A stretch of 64,000 bases of DNA from Xanthobacteraceae bacterium (GTDB lineage Bacteria; Pseudomonadota; Alphaproteobacteria; Rhizobiales; Xanthobacteraceae): contig JAQSWY010000028.1 of the NCBI GenBank assembly GCA_029266425.1, positions 1-64,000 on the forward strand, written 5' to 3'. Both the position numbers and the translations under genes were made by a program. The notes under the pieces were generated by a model. The model had not been told where the DNA came from. It searched no databases and saw only the letters and a program-made list of their open reading frames with translations. Of this stretch, positions 47,075 to 59,498 are shown piece by piece (the stretch's first letter is position 1; the number at the start of each line of letters is the position of its first letter).

Positions 47075-47548
47075 TCAACTAAAGCGGACGCCGGTGATCT
47101 CGTAGGATCGCGCGCCCTTGGGCGTCACCACCTCGACCGAGGTACCGGACTTCTTGCCGATCAGCGCGCGCGCCATCGGCGAGGAGATGGAGATGCGGCC
47201 GGCCTTGGCGTCGGCTTCCATGTCGCCGACGATCTGCCACACGCGCTCTTCCTCGGTGTCCTCGTCGATCAGGGTGACGGTGGCGCCGAACTTGACGATG
47301 TCGCCGGAGAGCTTGGCCACGTCGATGATCTCGGCGCGCGACAGTTTGTCCTCGAGCTCGGCAATGCGGCCCTCGTTCAGCGACTGCTGTTCCTTCGCGG
47401 CGTGGTACTCGGCGTTCTCGGACAGATCGCCATGGGCACGGGCTTCGGCAATCGCACTGATGATGCGCGGACGTTCCACCTGCTGGCGCTGCTTGAGCTC
47501 GATCTCAAGGGCGGCGTGGCCGCCGGCGGTCATCGGAATCTTATCCAT
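47075..47548 (-). CDS. greA: Transcription elongation factor GreA
   Basis: 157 residues. N-terminal antiparallel coiled coil (about 5-78, with [20 protein letters not shown] carrying the acidic tip DLSENAEY) and C-terminal FKBP-like domain ([40 protein letters not shown]). Stimulates RNA cleavage by paused polymerase. Start [10 protein letters not shown] at 47548; the longer frame to 47665 is not coding. Lies 137 bases after carB on the same strand. Confidence 0.97.
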   Translation of the reverse strand: MDKIPMTAGGHAALEIELKQRQQVERPRIISAIAEARAHGDLSENAEYHAAKEQQSLNEGRIAELEDKLSRAEIIDVAKLSGDIVKFGATVTLIDEDTEEERVWQIVGDMEADAKAGRISISSPMARALIGKKSGTSVEVVTPKGARSYEITGVRFS

Positions 47549-47685
47549 AGGTCTCTCGACCTCCCTGAAACGCAAACGGAGCCCGGCGGGTGGAGCTTCC
47601 AGGGCCATAAGGCCGATGGAAACCCGCCCGCAAAGGGCTGCCGCATGTCTGCCAGACGCTGCCATTCGATATCGGAATGCCGATA

Positions 47686-51021
<3,336 letters not shown>

Positions 51022-51062
51022 CGGGTCCCGTGCGGCTCGCGCATTCAACCGGGCGCACGAAA

Positions 51063-51087
51063 AAGGACGCGTGGATGACGCGTCCTT
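51063..51087 (-). terminator. Intrinsic terminator between the cupin gene and carB
   Basis: Ten-base perfect arms (51063-51072 and 51078-51087) with a five-base loop, then five T on the minus strand. It sits 42 bases before the carB start and 130 after the cupin stop, so it may end the upstream unit or act as an attenuator in the carB leader. Confidence 0.75.
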
Positions 51088-51112
51088 GGGCGGACCCGGA
51101 TCAGTTTGTTGG

Positions 51113-51167
51113 CGGAGAGGCTTCTCCGCGAAAGCTCATTAGGCGCAGTCGTTACGCTAGGCGTAAC
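51113..51167 (-). promoter_or_regulatory. Two stem-loops or operators in the carB leader
   Basis: GTTACGC-TAG-GCGTAAC (51151-51167) and GCGGAGA-GCT-TCTCCGC (51113-51129) are perfect seven-base inverted repeats with three-base centres, lying in series upstream of the terminator at 51063. They may be operators or RNA stem-loops; a carB promoter is not clearly visible. Confidence 0.4.
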
Positions 51168-51216
51168 TCTTGGGCGCCTCCCATAAACCAGATTTGCCGG
51201 AGGGGGAAGGGCAGGC

Positions 51217-51714
51217 TTAGTCCGTCCAAAGGCGGGTAAGGGCACCGTCCGGCCCCGTCACCGGGTCGGATGTGGGCAGCGGCACGGCCTTGATGCGCGT
51301 TACCGCCTCATTGAAGCCTCCCGCCTTCGGTTTTTCGATCTCGTACTCCTGCCCCGGCGGATAGGCGCCGACGATCAGCAGATCCGGGCTGGACCTGATT
51401 CGCTTATGGCCGGTGCCGGCCGGCAGGATCACGATATCGCCCGGCGAAAGGTCGACCTCCCGGCCATCTTCGCCGCCGAGCAGCACGGTCGCGTTGCCGC
51501 GGGCGACCGCGAGCGTCTCGTGGGCGGTGGAGTGAAAGTGGTGGTAATTGAATATGCCGTTGCGCCACCGGCACTCCCAGCCGTTCTTGTTGATCAGCGC
51601 TTCGAACGTCCCGGGATCGGCCAGAAGCACCGCGCGATAGAGCAGAACGGGCAGATCGGGGTTGTTGGGAATCCCGCCGGAGGAGGTGAATTTCAGAATC
51701 TCGGGCTCCGGCAT
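51217..51714 (-). CDS. Cupin-domain protein
   Basis: 165 residues. Single cupin barrel: FNYHHFHSTAHETLAVARGN (metal-binding HxH pattern with later Glu) and LSPGDIVILPAGTGHKRIRS. The N-terminal PEPEILKFTSSGGIPNNPDL and tail EAVTRIKAVPLPTSDPV are typical of a cupin group common in proteobacteria, function unknown. 74 bases after the UdgX gene, probably same transcript. Start 51714 rather than the longer frame. Confidence 0.85.
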   Translation of the reverse strand: MPEPEILKFTSSGGIPNNPDLPVLLYRAVLLADPGTFEALINKNGWECRWRNGIFNYHHFHSTAHETLAVARGNATVLLGGEDGREVDLSPGDIVILPAGTGHKRIRSSPDLLIVGAYPPGQEYEIEKPKAGGFNEAVTRIKAVPLPTSDPVTGPDGALTRLWTD

Positions 51715-51788
51715 GTCGTTCCTTTCCTGCAATGTCGCAGCAGGAGAAGCCCGGTAAGCGATCATCTGTTCCGTGGCTGACGCGAAGG

Positions 51789-53201
51789 TCACGCCGCACG
51801 CTTCTCGACCATTGCCTCTATCTCCCTGAGGTCCCTCATGAAGTCGGCATAGGCCTGGCGCTTCGCAGTCTCGTCCGGCAGGCGTAGCAAATAGGAAGGA
51901 TGCACGGTGATAAAGCCCGGCCGCCCCTGGAACTCGGCCGGCCCGCGGCAACGAGTGATGGGCAGCGGCTTGCCGGCGAGCGCCAGCACGGCGGTGGCGC
52001 CGAGCGCGACGATCAGGCGAGGACGCACCAACGCCAGTTCCTTGTCGAGCCACCAGCGATAATGCTTCACCTCGCCGGCGGTCGGCTTCTGGTGGATGCG
52101 CTTCTTGCCGCGAAGCTCGTATTTGAAGTGCTTAACCGCATTGGTGACATAGACGCGCGAGCGGTCGATGCCGGCCTCCTTCATGGCACGGTCGAGCAAC
52201 TGCCCCGCGGGCCCCACGAACGGCCGGCCCTGCAGATCCTCCTGATCACCGGGCTGCTCGCCGACAAAGGCGACGTTCGCGCCGAGCGGTCCTTCGCCCA
52301 ACACAGCCTGAGTGGCGCCGGGGACCAGCGGTCCTGCCTCCGAGATGATCCGGTTGAGCTCGGCAAGGGTTTTCGGATCTTGCTCCGACATGGCCGCCAC
52401 GGCCTTGTCGGGATTACGCTTGATCGGCATGGCGGCCTCCCGTTCCAACATGTCCCTAACGCGCGAGGGCGCGGATCGGAGCAGATCGGGGATGGCCTGC
52501 GTCTCCGCCATATTGTGCCAATACTTTTTCGGCATCTCGGCGCGCATCGCTTCCGGATTGGCGCGGGCGGGATGGAAGGCGCTTTGATAATAGCCGAGCC
52601 AACCCTGTTCGACGTCGTCGCTGCCGGGTGCCTGGCTGCGTTCCGCCGCCGGTCCGACGGCAAGCTCTTGGCCATTCCAGTGCAATGAACCTATGGGCGT
52701 CAGGATCGACCATCTCATGCCCGGAAAGCGGCCGACGAAGAAGCTGGCCGTCGCTTCCAGGATGAAATGATCCGGCTCGAACCAGGCGATGAAACGCTCA
52801 CCGTCTTCCGCCTCGACGCGCCGGAAGCGCAGGAACGCGTGCATCTTGTGGAGGTCGCGCCCAACTGCCTTCGCCATCATGTCCAGGCGATGCACGAGCG
52901 GGTCGCTTGCGACCTCCAGCAGCCCTCGCTCGCCGTGGGTGATGCGCCAGATCAGCGTGTAAAGCAGAGCGTAGCGCTCCGGGTCGCGGTGGCAGACGAC
53001 CAGGTTTGCCAGTTCGCCGACCGCGCGCGGCAGCGCCACAGCCGGCGCGTCGGCCGCAATGGCCTCGCCGAACAGATCAGGCGAGCCTTGCGTCGCCCAG
53101 ACCACCTCCTGCGGCGGCACACTTCGTGCGATCAGGCCGCGCACCGCTTGCCGGAAGCCGTCCGGATCGGCTCCTGGCCCGAGTTCGATCCGATGCATCA
53201 T
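51789..53201 (-). CDS. udgX: DUF4130-UdgX fusion uracil-DNA glycosylase
   Basis: 470 residues. N-terminal DUF4130 (probable DNA-metabolism domain, about 1-255, with VCHRDPERYALLYTLIWRIT and FFVGRFPGMRWSI). C-terminal UdgX (about 270-470): motif A GEQPGDQED (314-322), R-loop KKRIH with His370 that in UdgX makes a covalent bond to the abasic site, and HPSYLLR (434-440). Family members excise uracil and stay bound. Start overlaps the stop of the radical-SAM gene (four bases), so the two are one operon. Preceded by an SOS box. Confidence 0.94.
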   Translation of the reverse strand: MMHRIELGPGADPDGFRQAVRGLIARSVPPQEVVWATQGSPDLFGEAIAADAPAVALPRAVGELANLVVCHRDPERYALLYTLIWRITHGERGLLEVASDPLVHRLDMMAKAVGRDLHKMHAFLRFRRVEAEDGERFIAWFEPDHFILEATASFFVGRFPGMRWSILTPIGSLHWNGQELAVGPAAERSQAPGSDDVEQGWLGYYQSAFHPARANPEAMRAEMPKKYWHNMAETQAIPDLLRSAPSRVRDMLEREAAMPIKRNPDKAVAAMSEQDPKTLAELNRIISEAGPLVPGATQAVLGEGPLGANVAFVGEQPGDQEDLQGRPFVGPAGQLLDRAMKEAGIDRSRVYVTNAVKHFKYELRGKKRIHQKPTAGEVKHYRWWLDKELALVRPRLIVALGATAVLALAGKPLPITRCRGPAEFQGRPGFITVHPSYLLRLPDETAKRQAYADFMRDLREIEAMVEKRAA

Positions 53202-54412
53202 GAGAAAAGGCTCAACTGTGTGGCTGGCGGCGTCAGCCGCTCACGAAGATCGATACGGTCGGTGAGCCGCAGCGGATGATGGTCCGGCGTGATGAGGAAC
53301 GGGCGGGCACGCCGCACGCCGCCGCTCAACCGGGCCACATCGTCGAGACGCAAGCGCACGTGCCGACGTGCGGCGATGATCTTGTCAACCGCGCGGGCGC
53401 CGAGCCCCGGCACGCGCAACAGCAATTCGCGGTCCGCGGCGTTGATGTCGACCGGGAAGCGGCCGCGGTGCTTGAGCGCCCAGGCGAGCTTGGGGTCGAT
53501 GTCGAGATGGAGCATGCCGTTTTCGCCACCGGCAGCAATCTCCTCGACCGTGAAGCCGTAATAGCGCAGCAACCAATCCGCCTGATACAGCCGGTTCTCC
53601 CGCAAGAGCGGCGCCGGCTTTATCGGCAGGGCCGGGCTGGTCTCGGGGATCGGGCTGAAGCCCGAGTAATAGACGCGCTTCAGCCCATAGTCCGAATAGA
53701 GCGAAGCGCTGGCTTTCAGCACGGTTTCGTCCGTGGTTTCGTCCGCGCCGACGATCATCTGCGTGCTCTGACCGGCCGGCGCGAAGGCGCGGCGTTCCTC
53801 GCGCGCCTCCTCGATGCGCTCGCGCACCTGGCCCATGGTGGCCTTGATCCCGGGCGCATTCTTTTCCGGTGCCAGCTTCTTCAAACTGGCGTCGCAAGCG
53901 AGCTCGATATTGACCGAGATGCGGTCGGCCCAGAGACCAGCCTGCTCGATCAGCCAGGGGCTGGCCTCCGGAATGGCCTTGAGATGGATGTAGCCGGCGA
54001 AGCCGTGCTTCTGGCGCAGCTTCTTCGCCACCAGCATCATCTGTTCCATCGTGTAGTCCGGCGAGCGGATCACGCCGGAGGAGAGGAACAGACCCTCGAT
54101 ATAGTTGCGCTTGTAGAAGTCGAGGGTGATGCGCACCACTTCGTCGACGCTGAAGCGCGCCCGGCGTACATTCGAGGAGCGCCGGTTGATGCAATAGGAG
54201 CAGTCAAACAGACAGTAATTGGTAAGCAGGATCTTCAGGAGCGACACGCAGCGCCCGTCCGGCGTGTAGGAGTGGCAAATGCCGCTTGGCGTCGTCGAGC
54301 CGATGCCGCCTGTTGGAGCCTTGCGCGGCGTCGCGCCCGAGGAAGCACAGGATGCATCATATTTGGCGGCGTCCGCCAGGACACGCAGCTTGGTAACAAG
54401 AGTGTCTTCCAC
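53198..54412 (-). CDS. Radical SAM DNA repair/modification protein
   Basis: 404 residues from GTG 54412, five bases after AGGAGGA; the longer frame to 54493 ignores this site. Cys-x3-Cys-x2-Cys cluster motif in CLFDCSYCINRRS (4Fe-4S, about 68-75), the TIM-barrel part, and C-terminal helix-hairpin-helix (RELLLRVPGLGARAVDKIIA) for DNA binding. This is the family called putative DNA modification/repair radical SAM protein, regularly paired with DUF4130/UdgX. Reaction unknown. Likely SOS-induced here. Confidence 0.92.
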   Translation of the reverse strand: MEDTLVTKLRVLADAAKYDASCASSGATPRKAPTGGIGSTTPSGICHSYTPDGRCVSLLKILLTNYCLFDCSYCINRRSSNVRRARFSVDEVVRITLDFYKRNYIEGLFLSSGVIRSPDYTMEQMMLVAKKLRQKHGFAGYIHLKAIPEASPWLIEQAGLWADRISVNIELACDASLKKLAPEKNAPGIKATMGQVRERIEEAREERRAFAPAGQSTQMIVGADETTDETVLKASASLYSDYGLKRVYYSGFSPIPETSPALPIKPAPLLRENRLYQADWLLRYYGFTVEEIAAGGENGMLHLDIDPKLAWALKHRGRFPVDINAADRELLLRVPGLGARAVDKIIAARRHVRLRLDDVARLSGGVRRARPFLITPDHHPLRLTDRIDLRERLTPPATQLSLFS

Positions 54413-54426
54413 GCTCTCCTCCTGAT

Positions 54427-54441
54427 GTTCACTATATGTTC
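54427..54441 (-). promoter_or_regulatory. LexA (SOS) box of the radical SAM-UdgX operon
   Basis: Perfect GTTC-N7-GTTC (reads GTTC at 54427-54430, seven bases, GTTC at 54438-54441), the alphaproteobacterial LexA operator; on the minus strand it reads GAAC-N7-GAAC. It ends 15 bases before the GTG start, immediately upstream of the ribosome site, so LexA would block the promoter region. Confidence 0.8.
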
Positions 54442-54459
54442 TCATCAGTGAGTGAGCAA

Positions 54460-54488
54460 GCCCGCTCGCCAAAACTGGGCAAGCGGGC
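54460..54488 (-). terminator. Stem-loop terminator after carA
   Basis: Eleven-base arms (one G-U) at 54460-54470 and 54478-54488 with a seven-base loop, just after the carA stop. The T-tract is poor. It separates carA from the SOS-controlled operon. Confidence 0.5.
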
Positions 54489-54503
54489 CGCAAGCGGGAA
54501 TCT

Positions 54504-55730
54504 TCAGGCTGCTTTCTTGTTCTTCGCGATCATCTCGACGAAGCGGTCGAAGAGGTAGTGGCTGTCCTGCGGGCCCGGGCTGGCTTCCGGGTGGTACTGC
54601 ACCGAGAAGACCGGCTTGTCGGTGAGCTGGATGCCGGCATTCGAGCCGTCGAACAGCGAGACATGGGTCTCGGCGGCATTGGCCGGCAGGCTGTCGCGGT
54701 CCACGGCGAAGCCATGGTTCATCGAGGTGATCTCGACCTTGCCGGTGGTCATGTCCTTCACCGGATGGTTTGCGCCATGGTGCCCCTGGTGCATCTTCAT
54801 GGTGCGTCCGCCCACCGCGAGGCCGATCATCTGGTGGCCGAGGCAGATGCCGAAGGTCGGCACGCCGCGCTCGATGATGTCACGGATCACCGGCACCGCA
54901 TATTCCCCGGTTGCCGCGGGATCGCCCGGGCCATTGGAGAGGAACACCCCGTCCGGCTTCAGGGCGAGGATGTCCTCGGCCGCCGTGGTGGCCGGCACCA
55001 CGGTGACCTTGCATCCAGCGCGTGCAAGCAGGCGAAGAATGTTGCGCTTGATACCGTAATCGATGGCGACCACGTGATGTGCGGGCGCCTCCTGCCGGCC
55101 ATAGCCCTCCGGCCACTGCCACGGCGTCTCGTCCCAGCTGAAGCGCTGCGCGCTGGTGACCATCGGCACCAGGTCCATGCCGACAAGGCCGGGCCACTCG
55201 GCCGCCTGCTGCTTGAGCGCGGCAAGATCGCACACGCCGTCCTCGGCATGGGCGATCACCGCATTCGGCATGCCCTTCTCGCGGATCAGGGCGGTGAGGG
55301 CGCGGGTGTCGAGCCCGGCGATGCCGATGATGCCACGTGCCTTCAGCCACTGGTCGAAATGGCGGGTGGCGCGGTAGTTCGACGGTGTGGTGATGTCGGA
55401 ATGCAGCACCACGCCGCGCACGCCGGAGGCGCCGGCCATCGAGACGGTCTCGATGTCCTCCTCGTTGGTGCCGACATTGCCGATATGGGGGAAGGTAAAG
55501 GTGATGATCTGCCCGGCATAGGACGGATCGGTGAGGATCTCCTGATAGCCGGTCATCGCCGTGTTGAAGCATACCTCGCCCACCGCGCTGCCGGTTGCGC
55601 CGAGGCCGAAGCCCTCGAGTACCGTACCGTCGGCCAGCACGAGGAAGGCGGTCGGGAGGGGCTCGGCCCACACGTCGGCCTCGGCATCGTTCTTGGCGTC
55701 GCCGCTCATCTGATCTTGTTCCTGCGTCAT
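54504..55730 (-). CDS. carA: Carbamoyl-phosphate synthase small subunit
   Basis: 408 residues. Glutamine amidotransferase that feeds ammonia to CarB. N-domain (AFLVLADGTVLEGFGLGATG, EVCFNTAMTGYQEILTDPSY) and class I GATase with nucleophile Cys in TFGICLGHQMIG and the His-Glu pair in VQYHPEASPGP. Start at ATG 55730 (MTQEQDQMSGD) is preferred to the longer frame, whose start is 53 codons earlier. In carA-carB order but 3.5 kb from carB. Confidence 0.98.
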   Translation of the reverse strand: MTQEQDQMSGDAKNDAEADVWAEPLPTAFLVLADGTVLEGFGLGATGSAVGEVCFNTAMTGYQEILTDPSYAGQIITFTFPHIGNVGTNEEDIETVSMAGASGVRGVVLHSDITTPSNYRATRHFDQWLKARGIIGIAGLDTRALTALIREKGMPNAVIAHAEDGVCDLAALKQQAAEWPGLVGMDLVPMVTSAQRFSWDETPWQWPEGYGRQEAPAHHVVAIDYGIKRNILRLLARAGCKVTVVPATTAAEDILALKPDGVFLSNGPGDPAATGEYAVPVIRDIIERGVPTFGICLGHQMIGLAVGGRTMKMHQGHHGANHPVKDMTTGKVEITSMNHGFAVDRDSLPANAAETHVSLFDGSNAGIQLTDKPVFSVQYHPEASPGPQDSHYLFDRFVEMIAKNKKAA

Positions 55731-55934
55731 GCGTGGCCTAATTAAACGTTCGCCGCGTCCGATGCCAGCGCCTAGGCTGCGCATCTGTCCTGCATGGCCC
55801 GAGGGGGCAGGGACATACCGGGACGCGATGAATGCCGCCGGGAACGTGGGGCGGCGGGGGTGATACCAACAGGAGCGGCGGCGCGGCAAGGCGGGAGCCT
55901 GCGCGCGACCAGCCGCCGAACATGAGAGATCAAC

Positions 55935-56393
55935 GTGCTACGTGATTCGATCAATGCGTCCCTCAAGGATGCGATGAAGGCCGGCGAAAAGCTGAAGCTC
56001 GGGACGCTGCGCCTCATCAATGCCGCGATCAAGGACCGCGACATCGAGGCCCGCGGCCACGGCCGCGATCCGCTCGCCGATGACGAGGTGCTCGGGCTGC
56101 TGACCAAGATGATCAAGCAGCGCGAGGAATCGGCCAAGGTCTATGAAGAGGCTGGCCGCGTCGACCTTGCCACCCAGGAGCGCGACGAAATCACCGTCAT
56201 CCTCGGCTTCCTGCCGAAGCAGATGAGCGATGCCGAGGCGCAGGCGGCGGTGGCGGCGGTGATCGCCGAGATCGGCGCCCATGGCCTGAAGGACATGGGC
56301 CGCACCATGGCGGCGCTGAAGGAGCGCTATACCGGGGTGATGGATTTCGGCAAGGCCAGCGGGACAGTGAAGGCCCTGCTCACCGCGGGCTGA
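55935..56393 (+). CDS. GatB/YqeY domain protein
   Basis: 152 residues from a GTG start. Helical YqeY domain: LRDSINASLKDAMKAGEKLK, GTLRLINAAIKDRDI, LTKMIKQREESAKVYEEAGR and ILGFLPKQMSDAEAQAAVAA. Related to the tail of the GatB amidotransferase subunit that binds tRNA; free-standing YqeY has no proven role. Complete. Divergent from carA across about 204 bases. Confidence 0.95.
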   Translation: MLRDSINASLKDAMKAGEKLKLGTLRLINAAIKDRDIEARGHGRDPLADDEVLGLLTKMIKQREESAKVYEEAGRVDLATQERDEITVILGFLPKQMSDAEAQAAVAAVIAEIGAHGLKDMGRTMAALKERYTGVMDFGKASGTVKALLTAG

Positions 56394-56428
56394 CGGCAAG
56401 GGCGACATGTAACGAAGCCTGCGCCGCC

Positions 56429-57169
56429 ATGACATCGCCTGCCGAACAGCCGGCCCACGCTCCGGCCACCACCTTCACACCCGCGGGTATTGCCCGCGGG
56501 TTCCGCGAGATGATGCCGATCGCCATCTCGATCTTCGTGTTTGCCGCAGCCTTTGGGCTCACCGCCCGCAATGTCGGCCTCGATCCCTGGCTCGCCTGGC
56601 TGATGAGCGCCACGGTGTTCGCCGGCGCGGCCCAGTTCGCGGTGCTGGACCTCTGGCAGACGCCGGTGCCGTGGGTGCCGCTGCTGCTCGCGACCTTTGC
56701 CGTCAATGCGCGGCACCTGCTGCTGGGCGCCTCGCTCTACTCGTGGTGCCGCGGATTGCCGCCGTGGAAGCGCTATGTCGCGATGACCATGCTCAGCGAT
56801 ACCAACTGGGCGCTGTCCGTTGCCGCCCACGGCAAGGGTGAGCGGGATTTCGGCCACATGTTCGGGGGCGGGCTGCTGCTCTGGGTATCCTGGACCAGCG
56901 GCACCATTGTCGGCGCCGCCGTCGGCGGCTTCACGCTCGCCGATATCCAGCGCTACGGGCTCGACATGGTGTTCGTGGTCTTCTTCGCCTGCACCTTGCT
57001 CGGACTCCGGCGCGGCCGGATCGACGACCTGCCCTGGCTCGTCGCCGGCATCGCCTCGATCGCGGCGGTGTGGTGGCTGCCGCCGAACTGGCATGTGCTG
57101 GCGGGCGGCCTTGCCGGCGGCGTCGCCGGCCTGATCCAGCATGAGCGCCGGCGTGGGGCGGCATCGTGA
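56429..57169 (+). CDS. azlC: AzlC-family branched-chain amino acid exporter subunit
   Basis: 246 residues, five to six membrane helices (ISIFVFAAAFGLTARNVGLD, WLMSATVFAGAAQFAVLDLW, LLATFAVNARHLLLGASLYS and following). AzlC and AzlD form a branched-chain amino acid exporter. Overlaps azlD by four bases, and lies 36 bases after yqeY. Confidence 0.95.
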   Translation: MTSPAEQPAHAPATTFTPAGIARGFREMMPIAISIFVFAAAFGLTARNVGLDPWLAWLMSATVFAGAAQFAVLDLWQTPVPWVPLLLATFAVNARHLLLGASLYSWCRGLPPWKRYVAMTMLSDTNWALSVAAHGKGERDFGHMFGGGLLLWVSWTSGTIVGAAVGGFTLADIQRYGLDMVFVVFFACTLLGLRRGRIDDLPWLVAGIASIAAVWWLPPNWHVLAGGLAGGVAGLIQHERRRGAAS

Positions 57170-57477
57170 ATACCGGGGACGCGCTTCTGGTCATTGCGGC
57201 GATGACGCTCGTCACCTACGCCACGCGCGCCGGCGGCATCTGGTTCATGGCCTTCATGCCGATGACCTCGCGGGTCGAGGCTTTCCTGCGCTATCTCGCC
57301 GGATCGGTGCTGGTCGCGCTGCTGGTGCCGGCGGTGGTGCGCGGCGGAAACGCCGCGTTCGTCGCGGTCGGCGTTTCCGTGGCCGCTCTGCTCGTCACCC
57401 GCAAGTCGCTGCTCTCGATGGCGATCGGCGTCGTTGCGGCCGCCCTGTTCCGCGCCTTCATCGAGGGTGGACCTTGA
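57166..57477 (+). CDS. azlD: AzlD-family small exporter subunit
   Basis: 103 residues, three membrane helices (TGDALLVIAAMTLVTYATRA, LAGSVLVALLVPAVVRGG, LLSMAIGVVAAALFRAFI). Partner of AzlC; the ATG lies in the ATGA overlap with the azlC stop. Confidence 0.94.
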   Translation: MNTGDALLVIAAMTLVTYATRAGGIWFMAFMPMTSRVEAFLRYLAGSVLVALLVPAVVRGGNAAFVAVGVSVAALLVTRKSLLSMAIGVVAAALFRAFIEGGP

Positions 57478-57587
57478 ACGGCCGCACGGGTGTGAACAAC
57501 GGGGATAACGGACCGCGCGATCCACGGCGGTCGCCGTCTCCGGCTCCTGCTATGATCGTATCCCAAGCGTAGGCAAACCGAATCACC

Positions 57588-59498
57588 ATGCGCTTCCCGC
57601 CCTCGTTTCTCGACGAGATACGCACCCGCCTCCCGGTCTCGGAGGTGGTGGGTAAGCGCGTCGCCTTGAAAAAGCAGGGCCGCGAGTGGCGCGGGCTCTC
57701 GCCCTTCAATCCGGAGAAGACGCCGTCCTTCTACGTCAACGACCAGAAGGGCTTCTATCACTGCTTCTCGTCGGGCAAGCACGGCGATCAGTTCGACTTC
57801 CTGATGGAAACCGAGGGCCTGCCGTTCCCCGAGGCGGTGGAGCGGCTCGCCTCCATGGCCGGGGTGCCGATGCCGGCGATCTCGCGCGAGGAGGAGGTCC
57901 GCGAGAACCGGCGCAAGACGCTGCACGAGGTGATGGAACTCGCCACCAAGTATTTCGAGGCGACGCTGCAGGGGCGCGCCGGGGCCAAGGGGCGCGGCTA
58001 TCTCGCCGATCGCGGCCTCGGCCCGCCCACCCAGGCGCGCTTCCGGCTTGGCTATGCGCCGCCCGACCGCTTCGCGCTGAAGGAGGCGCTCGGTGCCAAG
58101 GGCGTGCCGGTCGAGGACATGGTCGAGGCGGGCCTGCTGATCGCCGCAGATGACATCCCGGTGCCCTATGACCGCTTCCGCGACCGGGTGATGTTCCCGA
58201 TCACCGATCTGCGCGGGCGGGTCGTGGCATTCGGCGGGCGGGCGCTGGAGAAGGACGTCTCGGCCAAGTACCTGAACTCGCCGGAGACCTCGCTCTTCCA
58301 CAAGGGCTCACTGCTCTATAACGGCTTCAATGCCCGCGCGGCGGCCCACAATGGCGCGCCGGTGATCGCAGCGGAAGGCTATGTCGATGTCATAGCATTG
58401 GTCGGGGCGGGCTTTGGCGGAGCCGTAGCTCCGCTCGGCACGGCGCTCACAGAAGAGCAGCTGGCGCTGCTGTGGAAGATGGCGAACGAGCCGATCCTGC
58501 TGTTCGACGGCGACAAGGCCGGCCGCCGCGCCGCCCATCGCGCGCTCGACCTCGCCTTGCCGCATCTGAAACCCGGCGTGAGCCTGTCGTTCGGCATGCT
58601 GCCCGAGGGGCAGGATCCGGACGATCTGGTACGCGCCGGCGGACGCGAGGCGGTGGACGCCATCCTCGCCCAGGCTCGTCCGCTCGCCGACGTGCTTTGG
58701 ACGCGCGAGACCGAGAATGGCAGCTTCGACACGCCCGAGCGCCGCGCTGCGCTTGAGGCGCGGGTCGGGGAGATCGTGGGTCACATCGGCGACGAGACGG
58801 TGCGCAAGCACTACCGCGCCGAGTTGATGGACCGCTTCCGCCGCATGTTCGCGCCGGCGGCGGCCTCGACCGGCGGGCCGCGCCGCTTCAAGCCAGGCGA
58901 GGGCGGGCGGCGCCGCTTCAACGATCCGCGCGAGGCGGTGCGCGGGACAGGGGAGGCCATGCGCCATTCCGCGGTGGTGCGCGGCGCCTCCGCCGGCCTG
59001 CCGCGAAACGAGGCGTTGCTGCTGTTTGCGGTGCTCAACCATTCCTGGCTGCTCGACCTGCACGCCGAGGAACTGGCCGAGCTACCCTTCCTCAATCGCG
59101 AGGCGAGCGAATTGCGCCGCGTTCTGCTCGATGCCCATATGGAAGGCGAGAGCGATGACGAGGAGCGCCTTGCCGCTCGTCTTGGCGCCCGAAACCTCGA
59201 CAACCTGCTGGTTCGGGTGCGTGCCTGCGCCGTCGCCCGGCACGACTGGCCGGCCTTTGCCGATGCCGGCCGCGGCGATGTCGAGTTGTGGTGGCATCAG
59301 CGCACGGCCTTGCACCGGCGCGCGCATGCTCTATCTAAGGAACTGAGAGAAGCCGAGAAAGCGCTGGCGGATGATCCGACCGAGATGAACTGGGCCCGCT
59401 TCCTCGACGTTCAAAAACGGCTCGCGGCACTTGACGGGACCGAAGCTTTGGTAGAGGGGTTCGGCGCCGCGTCGGGTCGCCCGGCGCGGTCTATGTAG
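57588..59498 (+). CDS. dnaG: DNA primase
   Basis: 636 residues. Makes RNA primers for replication. N-terminal CHC2-type domain (about 30-95) has lost most zinc ligands: GREWRGLSPFNPEKTPSFYV and FYHCFSSGKHGDQFDFL keep only one Cys. Then the primase core with VMFPITDLRGRVVAFGGRAL, the Toprim motif (APVIAAEGYVDVIALVGAGF) and acidic LLFDGDKAGRRAAHRALDLA, then the DnaB-binding C-terminal helical domain. Upstream of rpoD as in many bacteria. Complete. Confidence 0.97.
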   Translation: MRFPPSFLDEIRTRLPVSEVVGKRVALKKQGREWRGLSPFNPEKTPSFYVNDQKGFYHCFSSGKHGDQFDFLMETEGLPFPEAVERLASMAGVPMPAISREEEVRENRRKTLHEVMELATKYFEATLQGRAGAKGRGYLADRGLGPPTQARFRLGYAPPDRFALKEALGAKGVPVEDMVEAGLLIAADDIPVPYDRFRDRVMFPITDLRGRVVAFGGRALEKDVSAKYLNSPETSLFHKGSLLYNGFNARAAAHNGAPVIAAEGYVDVIALVGAGFGGAVAPLGTALTEEQLALLWKMANEPILLFDGDKAGRRAAHRALDLALPHLKPGVSLSFGMLPEGQDPDDLVRAGGREAVDAILAQARPLADVLWTRETENGSFDTPERRAALEARVGEIVGHIGDETVRKHYRAELMDRFRRMFAPAAASTGGPRRFKPGEGGRRRFNDPREAVRGTGEAMRHSAVVRGASAGLPRNEALLLFAVLNHSWLLDLHAEELAELPFLNREASELRRVLLDAHMEGESDDEERLAARLGARNLDNLLVRVRACAVARHDWPAFADAGRGDVELWWHQRTALHRRAHALSKELREAEKALADDPTEMNWARFLDVQKRLAALDGTEALVEGFGAASGRPARSM

